NCBI RefSeq assembly: GCF_030272615.1
Contig: NC_081406.1
Coordinates: 215,819,497 to 215,883,496 of the forward strand
Length of the DNA stretch: 64,000 nucleotides
Source of the DNA: Cryptomeria japonica
Taxonomy: Eukaryota; Streptophyta; Pinopsida; Cupressales; Cupressaceae
Direction of reading: 5' to 3'
Position 1 is the stretch's first letter; the number at the start of each line of letters is the position of its first letter. Under the pieces are notes generated by a model. That model was not told the origin of the DNA. It was given only the letters and a program-made list of their open reading frames with translations, and did no database searches. Position numbers and translations under genes: made by a program. Positions 44,285 through 56,580 of this stretch are shown piece by piece.

Positions 44285-45607
44285 ATTAGAGATATAGAAT
44301 GCACTATATATTCACGAAGGGTTAGTGCAAGCTTACCCATTTATATGATTACCTCAAGCAATATGTGAACAGTGAGTACCATAGCTTGATGCCCTAAACA
44401 CTCTTACAAGTATGGGACTTTGAAAATATTATCTAGACTAGACCCACTGGGTTTTTTTGATAGATTATATGGGATAGGTCATGAAAACATATGTATCCAT
44501 TGGTGTGTTAGTGGAGATTCAACAATTTATTTTTATAGAGGTAGATCATAGGCCTACTAGGGTTTGAAAAATGTGGTATGGAAGCCCTATTAAGGGATAA
44601 AAACATGGTCCATTGGTAGGATCTACCTCCCATGCATCAAATTTGACCAACCTATGGCTAGTTGACATGAGCACGTCATAGTTCAATACTACTTGGTGTG
44701 AGTGATATGCCAGTTTGCATAAGTGTGAATAATGCCTCACAAACTTCCAACTTATATATGGTCCTATTGAAGAGATGATAGAAATTGAGACCAACTCTAA
44801 CCTACCATAATAGATGTAGAATGTAGAAATGTTAATAGAAATGATGATGATGAGTTGTCATTTTGCATTGATAATCTTGACATTATAGATCGATTCACAC
44901 AATGGTGAAAAGTAGTAAGTCTAACTCCAATTTTCTCATAGGATTACTTTAGAGGAGATCCAAGTGCCCAAGAGATCAAGGCTAAGGATAGTGGTCAAGA
45001 GGAAGCCATCAGAGAGGCATCGACAAAGTGTGTAGATAGATCAAGGAGACAACAAAGGGTATTCCCATTGCCAAGAGTCCTAGTCATCACATGTGTGTCA
45101 ACATAGTGTGAATAGATTAGGATTCCTTGTACCACTATACCATTGTAAGATGCATAGATAGAGGACCTTATAAACATTTATATTCAACCTCCTTTCTATT
45201 TTTGTAATATTTACATGGGAGTGACTTCACTTCTTTGATCAAACCATTATAGAGCTAAATGTAGTGTCATAAATTGTATACCGCTCACAATTTCATGTTG
45301 TGTTTATCACTCATTTAAGTGTGTGTGATTGATCATAAGAAAATAATCTTGTCTCAAGAGAAAATTGGTAGTATGGGTTGCACTCCTTAGTTTCTAACCC
45401 TTTGTGTGGCCAAACTGGGCAAGAGACTAGATCCCAGTGTTAGTTTGCTCCCAATTTTGCTCCAAATTCTTATTTGAATGTCAAATTTGGGCTCAAGTAA
45501 TAGTTGTAATCTTGTTGTTAATGTTTTTCAAATATTTTTAGCAAAAATGTTTCTAACACATTTAAATTTGATCCCCTTTCTCATTTCCAACATCTAATAT
45601 ATAGCAA
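44285..45607. other. No recognisable gene or repeat
   Basis: Open frames here are short and lack family motifs. It is older genomic sequence between elements E and G. The last five bases, AGCAA (45603-45607), are G's left target duplication. Confidence 0.5.
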
Positions 45608-47254
45608 TGATGGGTTCACCTAGTTTGCTCAACACTTCACCCAGTTGGTGTTGCTTGATTTCACCAACTCACCAGGCCTAGTTGCATTCTAGAACTCCAA
45701 GTCATTATCAATATATTTTAGGGATTTATTCTTTACCATTCTAAGGTGTTTTGTTCAAGTGTTTTGGCTAGGAACCCTACCGATTCACAATGCTTCTCAG
45801 GTGCTCAATTATGGCTTCTTTGCTTCAACTTGTCAAATTGACCTCCTAATGTTGTGAGATGATGCAGAGGTGTGGAGGTGTCTAATTCTAACATGTTTTG
45901 ACTGAATTTGGGGTCCATTTGAGGTTAGCATTCATTAGTTTTCTTATCGATTTCAAAATCTTGCCTAGAAAAGGGCTACAAGGAAAGAGCCCCAATTAGG
46001 CCTGCAAAAACCAGTTTTATAGGGCTTGAATGAAAATGATACAAAATAACCCTTAACAAGTTTGGATTTCATTCAAAGATACACTTAACCTAAAAGGATT
46101 TTTGTGGTTTTGGCTTCTTGTTTCACCGTACGATGTACTAACCCCAAAAATGAGGGTTTTGAAGGGTTTTTAGGCCTTCTAGTCGACAGTGACTGATCAA
46201 GTTGGGGTTTAGGAATAAAATGAATTTTTAAAGGCTTATCCTTGCATAGGAAACTCTTTCCCAACTCCATGGACCCCTCCAAAAACTTAGATGGTGATTT
46301 GGCACTCACCCCTGCACTTAGCACTTCAAATTCACCTTATTTCTTCTAGCTCGGTTGCCCTTGGACTCTCCTCGACCAAGGTGATAGTCATATGGAAATT
46401 CATCTCAAGAATATGCTCCTACATATGTATAATTTATAGGTGGTTTCCCTCCATGTCCCAACTATCTATGATGGCAGCATGTGTGGAATTCATGGGGCAA
46501 CCATATTTACAAAAAACTGCTATATACAAACCAAAACTAACTATTCACAAAAAAGAACAAGAAAACACTAATGAAAACTATCTAAAAAACTTGATATTGA
46601 ACCAATAATTCTATAACACACTAGGGAGACTCAATCCATTTCTGGATTAATGGATTCAATCCATTTTCAATTACAAAATGAGTAAAATCAAGCCAAAATG
46701 CTACCAACAAGTCTGGAAATGAGTAATTTTAGTTTGTTGAACTTACATAACACACTTCTCAAACCTTGGGAACCATGAAAGAGAGGGTATTTATAGTTTT
46801 CCCATGTGTTTATTCATCCTATGGAATTGGACAATCTGTAACTCTACAGCTAACCAATTCAGGACAAAACTTGTCATGACAACTTTTAAAAGTTGTCATG
46901 TAACTTTTTGCAACTTTGTACTTTTTAACTTCTTGGTATTCTCAACCCATAAGACCTATTCTAAGTCATCACACATGACTTTTGAAACATTTCTATGACC
47001 TATTTAACCCTCCCTAATGCCTATACTAATTTTTGACACTTTTGACCATCAAAAAGGTCAACTACCTACTCAAACCCACTATTTACACAAAAATGCAAAC
47101 CTAAGAGGAATGAACTCAACCTAGGCCTACATTGACTCAAACCACTAACTCTTGGACCCTCCTGGAGTCCTTATTCACTACTGACTTGGCTAGGGTCAAT
47201 ACAAGCTAAAATTGTAAAAACTAGATAGCCTAAGTCCTAGGTGCTCCCGCACCA
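45608..47254 (-). repeat. 3' LTR of element G
   Basis: Plus-strand ends are TGATGGGTTCACC and CCCGCACCA, 1,647 bp. A minus-strand TATA box, CTATAAATAC, is at about 46787-46796. The short open frames inside are not conserved between the two LTRs. Confidence 0.9.
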
Positions 47255-47267
47255 TTCTCCCAAACAA
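47255..47267 (-). other. Polypurine tract of element G
   Basis: The minus strand reads TTTGGGAGAA directly before the LTR start TGGTGC. It is short and interrupted, but correctly placed. Confidence 0.6.
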
Positions 47268-47274
47268 AAGAAGA

Positions 47275-48483
47275 TCATGTCACCTCCTTGGGAATAAGAT
47301 TATGATCAATTCCAAGCTTCTTAAACTCTATCTCAAGCACCCATGTAGCTTCAGCATCATCCATACCCTAACATTTGATTAGGTTCTCCCAATAGGCTTG
47401 ATGCCTTGTCTTTTCGGCGATCTTGGAACTCAACACCTTCTCGGCCTTTGGATTTGGTTTGGTTGGTAATTGAAGGTTGTTCACATCATCTGATACCTCT
47501 GAGTGACTACAATATAAACCTTGAATTGGTCCCTTGTAGGCAATTAATTCTTCTATGTTGAAAATTGATGACAATCCTATGTCACTAGGTAGATCCACCT
47601 TGTATGCATTTTCTCCATACTTGGCTAGAATGGCATATGGACCTATCCTTCTCATTTGTAAATTGTTAGGCACTCCTTGCTGTAGCCTTTCTTTGTTTAG
47701 GTGCACCATGACAAGACCTCCCACTTGAAATTGTAGATTTTTCCTCTTTTCATCAACTTTTTGCTTGAGTTTGCTTGTGTTCTCCATCAATGCTTGCTTG
47801 ACTGATTCATGGACTTCCTTCATTGATTAAGAAAAGTCTTCTGCATATCCACTTTTTGTTGCGACACTACCTAAGTCTCTCAACTCCAAAATACCTCTTG
47901 GGTGCACTCCATAGACCACTTCAAAAGGACTCTTGTTGGTAGTCCTATTTATGGTGTCATTATATCCATATTCAGCTTGTGAGAGTACTTGATCCCATGT
48001 TTGACCATATTCCTTAGTAAGTCACCGTAATAAGTTTCCCAAGCTTCTATTCACCACTTTGGTCTACCCATCTATTTGAGGATGGTAGGCTGATCCAAAA
48101 GAGAGGTTGGTGCCAAGTTTTTGCCAAAGTGTCTTCCAAAAATGATTCATGAACTTTGAGTCTCTATCTGAAACAATTCTCATGGGTAAACCATGTACCC
48201 TCACTACCTCTTTGAAGAACAATTGAGCTATTTGGCATTCATCATGAGTAGTCTTGCAAGGCACAAAGTGAGCCATTTTGCTAAATCTGTCCACAATGAC
48301 ATAAATGTTGTCATATCCTTGTATTTTCCTTGGTAAACCTACTACAAAGCCCATACTAATGCATTCCCATGGTCTATTTGGTATGGGAAGAGGTTGGTAT
48401 ACACTGGATTTGTAGAAGTACCTTTGGCATTTTGGAAAACTATGCAAGTCTCCACATACATCTTCACATCTTGATTCATCCAT
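47275..48483 (-). pseudogene. pol: Element G integrase core, C-terminus and chromodomain
   Basis: One minus-strand frame with several stops. The core includes [13 protein letters not shown] (first Asp replaced), [35 protein letters not shown] (second Asp) and [10 protein letters not shown]. The GPY/F segment GPYAILAKYGENAYKVDLP follows. The tail KVLSSKIAEKTRHQAYWENL, a stop, then GMDDAEATWVLEIEF is a chromodomain, ending at TGA 47275-47277. Chromodomains of this class can steer integration to particular chromatin. Confidence 0.85.
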
Positions 48484-49441
48484 GGCCAGTAATAGTACCT
48501 CTGAACCAACTCTTGAGTCTTATTGACTCCAAAATGTCCACTAAGGCTGCCATTATGCTTCTCTTGTATGATATTTTCTCTCATTGAGCCTCTAGGCACA
48601 CAAAGCTGCCCACCTCTAAACAATAGTCCATTTTGCAAATAAAAATAAAAATACTCACTATGGAAGTGATTTTGATACTCCTTACACACCTTATAGGCAT
48701 TGGAGAAGTCTTCATCCTCCAGGTATAAGCCCTTAAAACTGTCAACACCTATGGTTCTCAATTGGATCTCTTGGACTGTCAAAAGTCTTCTATTTAATGG
48801 ATCAACTACCCAGTTTAATTGCCCTTTTCTGTGCTTAATGGTGAATGTATAGGCCTGCATATACTCCACCCATTTCATGTGCTTATGACTGAGTTTTTCT
48901 TATGAGTTTAGGAAACTCAATGCTTGGTTGTCCGTATAGACTACAATGTTTTTAGGGAGGAGATAGTGTCTCCACTTCCTCAAAGCCTACACTAAAGCAT
49001 ATAACTCAAGATCATAAGAGGAGTATTTCTTCTTGGCATCACTTAGATTCTGAATATGGTAGGCTACTGGTCTTTCTTCTTGGCTTAGGATAGCATCTAC
49101 TACAACATTGCTTGCATCACATTCCACAATGAAAATTTTTCTCAAAACTAGGCAACACTAGCACTGATTGAGTAGCCATCGTCTCCTTCAAGGTTTCAAA
49201 ACCTTTGTTTTCTTCCTCATTCCACTAAAACTGTCTTCATTCCACCTCTAATGGTGTCTAACATTGGTGCACATATAACACTGAATTGCCTAATGAACTT
49301 CCTATAGTACTGAGCTAGTCCATGGAAGCTTCTCACCTATGTTGCTGACTTAGGAGTAGGCCAATTTACTATGGCTTCAACCTTGCTGGGATCCATATTG
49401 AGGTTTCCTTGAGACAAAACAAACCCAAGGTAAACCAACTC
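48484..49441 (-). pseudogene. pol: Element G RNase H and integrase zinc-binding part
   Basis: Just downstream of the reverse transcriptase the frame reads LVYLGFVLSQGNLNMDPSKV, then the YYRKFIRQFS connection. RNase H traces are VECDASN, AYHIQNLSDAKKKYSSYDLE and VVYTDNQALSFLN at about 48890-49130. The integrase zinc-binding segment has [20 protein letters not shown] and MYVETC. The stretch is split over at least two frames and carries several stops. Confidence 0.78.
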
Positions 49442-50137
49442 CTACTTGACAAACTCACACTTATCCAAGTTCATGGTTATCTTTTCATCATACAATCTTT
49501 GTAATACATCTTGCAAATGATTAATATGATATGTCCGATCCTTACTGAAAATGATAATGTCATCTAGATATACCACCACAAATTTACCTATGAAGTCCTT
49601 CATCACCTCATTCATAAGTCTCATGAAGGTTCTTGGAGCATTGGATAAGCCAAATGACATTAAAAGCAACTCATAAAGACCCTTTGTTGTTTTGAATGTT
49701 GTTTTCCACTCATCACCCTCCATAATCCTAATTTGGTGATATCCACTTTTAAGGTCAATCTTGGTAAAGTACTTGGCTTCCCCTAAACAATCCATGACAT
49801 TTTCTATTCTAGGAATAGGGAACCTATATTTGATGGTGATCCTATTTATGGCTCTAGAATCAGTACACAACCTTCAAGTACCACCTTTATTTGGGGCTAA
49901 CATAGTAGGGACAACACAAGGGCTAATGCTTTTCCTAATTAGGCCTTGGTCTAAGAGCTCTTGGATTTGCTTGGCAATCTCAACATTTTGTTGGGGAGTC
50001 ATCTTATAAGATGCCTTGTTAGGTAAGGATGCTCTGGGAATGAAGTCTATTTGATGGCTTATGGCTCTTTTAGGAGGTAAGGTGGCTAGTTGTCCATCAC
50101 TTACTATGCCTTTGAATTTCTTCAACAAATCTTGCAC
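49442..50137 (-). pseudogene. pol: Element G reverse transcriptase
   Basis: One frame, shared with gag and protease, with a stop between two parts at 49871-49873. Motifs: PKRAISHQIDFIP, QELLDQGLIRKSISPC, then [35 protein letters not shown] with the first catalytic Asp, [18 protein letters not shown] and the box [12 protein letters not shown]. The catalytic residues are intact. Confidence 0.9.
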
Positions 50138-50236
50138 CTATATTGGCAATTATGGCTACTCTTTCTTGTCTTCCTCTTTTGGATTCATCACTAGTGCAAA
50201 CCCTACACCTTCACCTTCCTCAAGTGTCTTCAAGAA

Positions 50237-50800
50237 CTATTTTTCACTTACCAAAAGAACATTAGGACCTGCTGCCCTTTTTTCACCTTCCTCAAGGATA
50301 GACTGGATCTTGAATGTGACTCCATCTTTCTTGAATGAGTATGCATTCTTGGCTCCATCATGGATAGCTTGTCTGTAAAATTGCCATGGTCTTCCTAATA
50401 AGAGATTGTATGAATCCATGGGTAGGACATCACATAACACTTTGTCCTTATACCTCCCAATGGTAAAATCCACCCATGCTTGCTCATTGACTAGGACATG
50501 TTGGCCTTTGTTTAACAAAGTGACTCTATAAGGATTGTTGTGAGGTATCCTTTGCAATTTGAGCTTACTCATTGCCTCTTCTGATACAATATTGTTTGTA
50601 GACCCTGAATCAATGATCACTTTGCACACTTTGTCCATAATCTTGCATTTGATTCTAAATAAGGACCTTCTTTGGCTAGGTTCTTCTCTGACCGGTTCTT
50701 TGATCAAAGTTCTCCTTATCATCAAGTTGTCACCTACTTTTGATGATAAGGAAACCACTGAGATCTTGTTGCTTGAAGTCTCTTCTTGAAGATAGTTCAC
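50237..50800 (-). pseudogene. pol: Element G protease region
   Basis: Retroviral-type aspartic protease. The active-site segment CKVIIDSGSTNNIVSEEA holds the D-S-G triad, and the flap and second half include YNLLLGRPWQF. It is in the same frame as gag and reverse transcriptase, which fits a gag-pol polyprotein. The frame is open for 187 codons and ends in a stop just before the linker to reverse transcriptase. Confidence 0.88.
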
Positions 50801-51893
50801 TCTTCTTTCACTTTCTTATGATGATGATCCCTTCTCTGGACAACTATATGCTGGATGGCCAAGTTGGTTATAATGGTAACACTTCATTGTTGCAAAATAT
50901 GAGGAACCTCTACCTTGTCCACTAGTTCTTCCTCTGGAACCATTGTTTGATCCCCTTCCTCTATTGAATCCTCCTCTAAGAAGGCCACTCTCTTGTTGCT
51001 ATGTGAGTTTGGACTCACCTTGTGTTCTCTGTTCAGTACTTCTTCCTCCAAAGCCTCCCCTATGACCTCTATTGTCCTTTCCTCTACCCTTGCCCCTACT
51101 GTTGCTTGGGTCATGTCTTCTTTTCAGTTTTTCCTCCACTTTAAGGGCAAGTTGATAGGTTTCATGGACTATCTTTGAGCTCACTAAGCTGATTTCTTCT
51201 TGGATGTTCCACTCTAGACCATTTAGGTACCACACAACCTTGAGACTCTCTTCTTCCACCACATGAGATCTAAGGCTAAGTTTGTGAAACTCCTCCATAT
51301 AGGTAGTGACATCAAGGTCCTTTTGTCTTAAGTTTTGTCTCTTATTATGAATTTTCACTTCATAGTCATCAGGGAGTTAGACTTCTTTGATTTTGACTAA
51401 CATCCCTTTCCAAGAAGAGATGGGTTCTTTTCCCATTTTCTTCCTCTCATCTTGCACAAATTGCCACCATGTGAGAGAAGCTCTTCTCATCCTAGACTTG
51501 GCTACTTTGACTCTTTGGGCTTCAGTTATGCCTTCACATTCAAAATGGTTCTCCATACCTTCTATCCATTCTAGGACCATTTCTGCCTCCATCTTACCAG
51601 TGAATAATGACAATCGTTCTAGTGATTTACCACTCAATGCTTTCAATGCCTTTAGGAAAGGTTCTTACTCTAGGACAAGATCTGGTTTAGGCACTTTGTC
51701 TATCTCTAACACTTATTTACCCTTTCCTTCTACTCCTTCAACCTTTACCAACACTTCATCAGCCTTGGTTTCAATTCACCAAGCTTACTCTCCAATTCAA
51801 CCAAATTTTCTTTTAGGAGTCTATTCTCTTCCTCCTGATCATCCACTTTCCTTGCCAACTCTACATTGGTCACCATGTTGTTGTCTCCTACAG
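50801..51893 (-). pseudogene. gag: Element G gag
   Basis: The likely start MSLVESVGDNNM lies about 40 bases after the primer-binding site, leading into a coiled coil (VDDQEEENRLLKENLVELES). After a frameshift the gag core appears: LFTGKMEAEMVLEWIEGMEN, ASLTWWQFVQDERK, TTYMEEFHKLSLRSHVVEEE and YQLALKVEEKL. An Arg/Gly-rich region and a weak knuckle-like CYHYNQLGHPAYSC follow, the latter with Tyr in place of the second Cys. Several stops and at least one frameshift. Confidence 0.82.
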
Positions 51894-51934
51894 ATTCCAC
51901 TAAGGACATCAACTCTTCTAGCCCAAATCTTATA

Positions 51935-51947
51935 GGCTTTGATACCA
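51935..51947 (-). other. Primer-binding site of element G
   Basis: The minus strand reads TGGTATCAAAGCC, one base from the canonical initiator-Met site, three bases after the LTR. Confidence 0.85.
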
Positions 51948-51950
51948 ATT

Positions 51951-53595
51951 TGATGGGGTTCACCTAGTTTGCTCAACACTTCACCCAGTTGGTGTTGCTT
52001 GATTCCACCAACTCACCAGGCCTAGTTGCACTCTAGACCTCCAAGTCCTTCTCAATCTCTTCTAGGGCTTGATTCTTCACTATTATAAGGTGTTTTCTTC
52101 AAGTGTTTTGGCTAGGAACCCTACCAATTCACAGTGCTTCTCAAGTGCTCAATTATGGCCTCTTGGCTTCAACTTGTCAAATTGACCTCCTGCTATTGTG
52201 AGATGCTGTAGAGGTGTGGAGGTGTCTTCTAAATTTTTTTTAATGCATTTGTGGTCCATTTGAGGTTAGCATTCATTAGTTTTCTTACCGATTTCAAAAT
52301 CTTGCCTAGAAAAGGGCTACAAGGAAAGAGCCCCAATTAGGCCTCCAAAAACAAATTTTCTAGGGCTTGAAGGAAAATAATACAAAAGAACCCTTAACAA
52401 GTTTGGATTTTCTTCAAAGATACACTTAACCTCAAAGGATTTTTGTGGTTTTGGCTTCTTGTTTCACCGTACAATTTACTAACCCCGAAAATGAGGGTTT
52501 TGAAGGGTTTCTAGGCCTTCTAACTGACAGTGACTAATCAAGTTGGGGTTTAGGAATCAAATGAATTTGTCAGGGATTCTCCCTAAATATTAAACTCTTT
52601 CCAAACTCCATGGATCCCTCCAAAAACTTATATGGTTATTTGGAACTCACCCTACACTTAGCACTTCAATTTCACCTTATTTCCTCTAGCCGGGTTGCTC
52701 TTGGACTTGCCTAGAACAAGGTGACAGTCATATGGAAACTCATCTCTAGAATTTGCTCCTAAATATGTACAATCTATAGGTGGTTTCCCTCTATGTCCCA
52801 ACTATCCATGATGGCAGCACGTGTGGAACTCATGGGTCAACCATATTTACAAAAAACTGCTATATACAAGCCAAAATTGGTTGTTCACAAACAAGAAGAA
52901 GAAAACACTAATGAAAACTATATACAAAACTTCAGATTGAACCAAAAATTTTGTAACGCACTAGAGAGACTCAATCCATTTCTGGTTTAATGGATTCAAT
53001 CCATTTTCCAGTTACAAAATGAGTAAAATCAAGCCAAAATGCTGCTAACAAGTCTGAAAATGAGTAATTTCAGTTTGTTGAACTTACATAACACACTTCT
53101 CCAACCTTGGTAACCGTGCAAGAGAGGGTATTTATATTTTTCCCATGTGTGGAGTCATCCTATGGTGTTGGACTATCCCTAACTCCACCGCTAACCAATT
53201 CAGGACAAAAGTTGTCATGACAACTTTCAAAAGTTGTCATGCAACTTTTTGCAACTTTGCACTTTTTAACTTCTTGGTCTTCTCAACCCATAAGACCTAT
53301 TCTAAGTCATCACATGTGACTTTTCAAACATGTCTAAGACCTATTTAACCCTCCCTAATGCCTATACCAATTTTTGACACTTTAGACCATGAAGAAGGTC
53401 AACTACCTACTCAAACCCACTATTTACACAAAAATGGAAACCTAAGAAGAATGAACTCAACCTAGGCCTACATTGACTCAAAGCACTAAGTCTTGGACCC
53501 TCCTGGAGTCCTTATTCACTACTAACTTGGCTAGGGTTAGTACAAGCCAAAACTGTGAAAACTAGATAGCCTAAGTCCTAGGTGCTCCTGCACCA
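51951..53595 (-). repeat. 5' LTR of element G
   Basis: 1,645 bp, plus-strand ends TGATGGGGTTCACC and CTGCACCA. The TATA position at about 53127-53136 is changed by one base (GTATTTATAT on the plus strand). Confidence 0.9.
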
Positions 53596-53600
53596 AGCAA

Positions 53601-55280
53601 TCTATTCTCTCTAAGCACTCTAATGATGAATATGGCAATTGAAGCAGTTAAGGCCTATAAAGAAGATAAATATAAAGATTATCAAGAAGCATATGGAAAT
53701 ATTTTATCAAGCACCATTCATTGTTATCATGTTGTACTAACATATTGTAAGATGTAATGAGAGTAAGTCGGCATTAGCTTACATGAGTTTCAAGCAAGGG
53801 ATCCATGCATAATTTAATCATTGTGTCTCACTTAACTTGGTTTGTCTTTTCTACTGAGGGATCACGTGATTGATTTCATCATCATTTCTCTTGTGGAGGC
53901 TGGAACATCGACACAAGGTTTAATTAAGCCAAGCCCTTATACAATACAACCTTGTCTCCACTTCCATGTGTGAAGGTGTAGAACAATATAAATTTGATTG
54001 TTACATTGATATAAATATATAGATGAAACTATGACATACCTTCTTGTACTTAGATATGAAGAAAACTCTAGGATGCTAGTATTGGGCATTAGTCTGCAGA
54101 CACATTTTTCTCATACTTTTAGGACAACTTGACCCATATCCATAATAATTTCATTTCCAACACTGTCTCCCATGAAAATAGCTATGGGACACTAATGCCT
54201 AGCATTTTAGTTCAACATAGTCAACTATAGATTTCAACATGGTGTTCTTTTTTATGTCTCATTTCTAGATCTATTACTCTCTTATGTACATATGTTCTAT
54301 ACTTTCTACATTCTATTAAACTTATCTAATGTATCCTTCTTTATCCTAATTCATTGCACACAATCAACCAATCACTATCACACACAATTAGCAAAAGTGT
54401 GAGTCTAATATAGCTTGGCTATTCCTTATGGACAAGAAGTTAAGCCCACTCACATTTCTAATTTTCTATGGGAGAAGGCTTGACCTAGGTTAATGTGCAT
54501 TTAGTCTAGAACTTGTTTTACCATATTACAATGGATTAATTTATTCTAGCATGAGTCCCACACCAACATTTTTATACTAGTTAAAGGGATTCCATTTGTG
54601 TGTCATACACAAAAATCTGCATGCTTTAATGGGGGCCAAATTTGCAGCCAAATGATGTTTCCATCTCTTCAAAATCAAATTCATATGTTTAAAATAACAT
54701 CTTTTATATGTACCTTTAATTTCATGCTTAGTTATATTCAAATTGATGTTTTTTCTTTCATAACATCAGAATCTATTTGTTACAAATTATTCTAATGAAT
54801 GTGTTGAGATAGGGCCTAAAATGTAGTTATACCAGCACAAAGAAAAGTGAGAGGAATTATCAATTAATGCATGTTCTTAACATTACCTACTTATCTAGAA
54901 GTAATAATATTAACTACTTTTGGACATGTAATTCATGTATAATGTTGAAGATACAAATATATACTAATCTTTTTACCTAATTTTATATTTACTTTAAACC
55001 TTATCATTAATACATTAATATTTATAGATATTTGATTAATAGTAAACAAATTTATTATTAAATCAAATAAATATATTAAGATGTTCATTTAAGTGCACTT
55101 GTATTAGAGTAGTAATAGGATAGGTGAACTCATGGGAAGGGCCAATGCTTCACTTTTGTGAACACCATCTACATGAAATGAGTGCTAAGTGTAACATTCA
55201 TTTTTATGAGGGATGTGTTCTTGTGAACCACTATTCATGAAACATAGGTCAATGAGTTTGACTCAAAAATTAGACAATGG
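53601..55280. other. No recognisable gene
   Basis: AT-rich sequence between element G and the LINE, with no family motif in any frame. Its last part (about 55220-55280) resembles the direct repeats at 61850-61905 on the other side of the LINE (TTTGACTCAAAAATTAGACA against TTTGACTAAAAAATTAGACA). Confidence 0.5.
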
Positions 55281-55324
55281 AATCTTGATAGGTTGAAGAT
55301 GATCTGTATCTCTTAGATGGAAAG

Positions 55325-55744
55325 GTGAATCCAATTAAAATCCAAACCTATTTGCCTCTTAGCCCTCTTCCTCCCCCCTTAGAGATCCCCTCAAAGGATC
55401 TTTTTGATTACTCAGCTTCCCCATTAAATGATCTTCTATTGTCAAAAAATTTCTTCAATATTTTGTCTAAACTCCCTTATCCTCTCATGATGTTTCCTTC
55501 CTTGATGCCACATGATTTGGATATGCCCTTGGATCAAAAGACTCAGAGACTTCTTCAGGATTATATGATTGATGATGAGGATATGGATTTGGTCCTGGAT
55601 ACTCCCTTAGCTGTAATGTATTTGAAGATCAAGGAGAAAACAAAACTTGGTTTGAACCAGTTCTTAGATGGAAAGGGGAAACCTGAATTTGGCTCCTCCC
55701 CTCCCAAGAAGGGTAACAAATCTTTGAATGAAGTAAGAACTTAA
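55325..55744 (+). pseudogene. Possible C-terminal part of LINE ORF1
   Basis: An open frame of 139 codons with a Pro-rich start (LPLSPLPPPLEIPSKDLF), an acidic patch (DDEDMDLVLDTP) and a Lys/Gly/Pro-rich end. It lies 80 bases before ORF2, as ORF1 does in plant LINEs. I see no zinc knuckle or RNA-recognition motif, so the assignment rests on position. Confidence 0.45.
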
Positions 55745-55821
55745 GAAGGGGTAGCAAAGAATGAATCTGAACTCACAGACCTTTGGAAAGTAGGGAAGGG
55801 AAGCTCCCTTCCTGAACAACA

Positions 55822-56580
55822 ATGAAAATCCTTTCTTGGAATGTTAGGGGTCTCAACGACCCTAACAAATAGAGGGTGATCAAGAGAAGGATTTTTTTGG
55901 TCAGCGCAAATGTTACCCTCCTTCAAGAAACTAAGTTAGATTTTCAGCAAGTTGTTTCCTTTGGTTTGGGAATTAGATCCCTCTTTCAAGCTTCTTTTCA
56001 ATCAACAGTTGCTTCAGAAGGGGCCTGTGGGTGTCTAATGATAATAAGGAAACCTTCTCAAGTTCATGTGGAAGATGTTGCTTTTAATAGAAATTGGTTT
56101 CTAGTAAAGATCACTCACCTTCAAATAAATACTTCCTTTTTTTATCATCAACACTTATGGACCAAAGTCTCCTCAAAACCAATGGCTCCTCTAGCTATCC
56201 CTTGATGGGGTCATACCCCAACTTTCAGATCAACAACTCATCATAGGAGGTCATTTCAATGCTATCAGGTATGCATCAGACAACATGGGAGACATTATCA
56301 GGTTATTAGATATTGACTTAGGGGATTCCTTTACATGGACAAATAGGAGAAAAGGTTTAAGTAACATCATAGAGAAAATTGATAGATTTTTTTGGTTGAG
56401 GGATCTCAGATCTTTTCCCTTCTTCTTTGAGTGTTTGGTTCTAGCCTATTCAAAATTTGACCATTTCCCCATTATGATTTCCCTTCAAGATGTATCTGAC
56501 ACCTCCAAATCTCCTTTTAGATTTAAGAACAAGTGGATGAAAGATCCAATTTTTCTAACTTTGATAGAAGACTAGTGGAA
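55822..56580 (+). pseudogene. LINE ORF2: AP-type endonuclease
   Basis: The start MKILSWNVRGLNDPNK is typical of plant LINE endonuclease (the N of SWN binds metal). LLQETK holds the catalytic Glu. A frameshift near 56150-56210 moves to the next frame, with GDIIRLLDIDLGDSFTWTNR, IEKIDRFFW and the SKFDHFPIM end (normally SDH.P). One stop (after NDPNK) and the frameshift disable it. Confidence 0.85.

Larger units (their letters stand above)
45608..53595 (-). mobile_element. Element G: complete, decayed Ty3/gypsy chromovirus
   Basis: Flanked by AGCAA (45603-45607 and 53596-53600). On the minus strand: 5' LTR (51951-53595), primer-binding site, gag, protease, reverse transcriptase, RNase H, integrase with chromodomain, polypurine tract, 3' LTR (45608-47254). 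The gypsy domain order (integrase last) and the C-terminal chromodomain place it among chromoviruses. The LTRs differ at roughly one base in ten over their first 150 bases, and most genes are broken, so it is an old insertion. Confidence 0.92.

Noticed and set aside
46085-46608. Open frames inside the left LTR of element G (also 52793-53348)
   Set aside because: They are not preserved at equal length in the two LTRs and have no motif.
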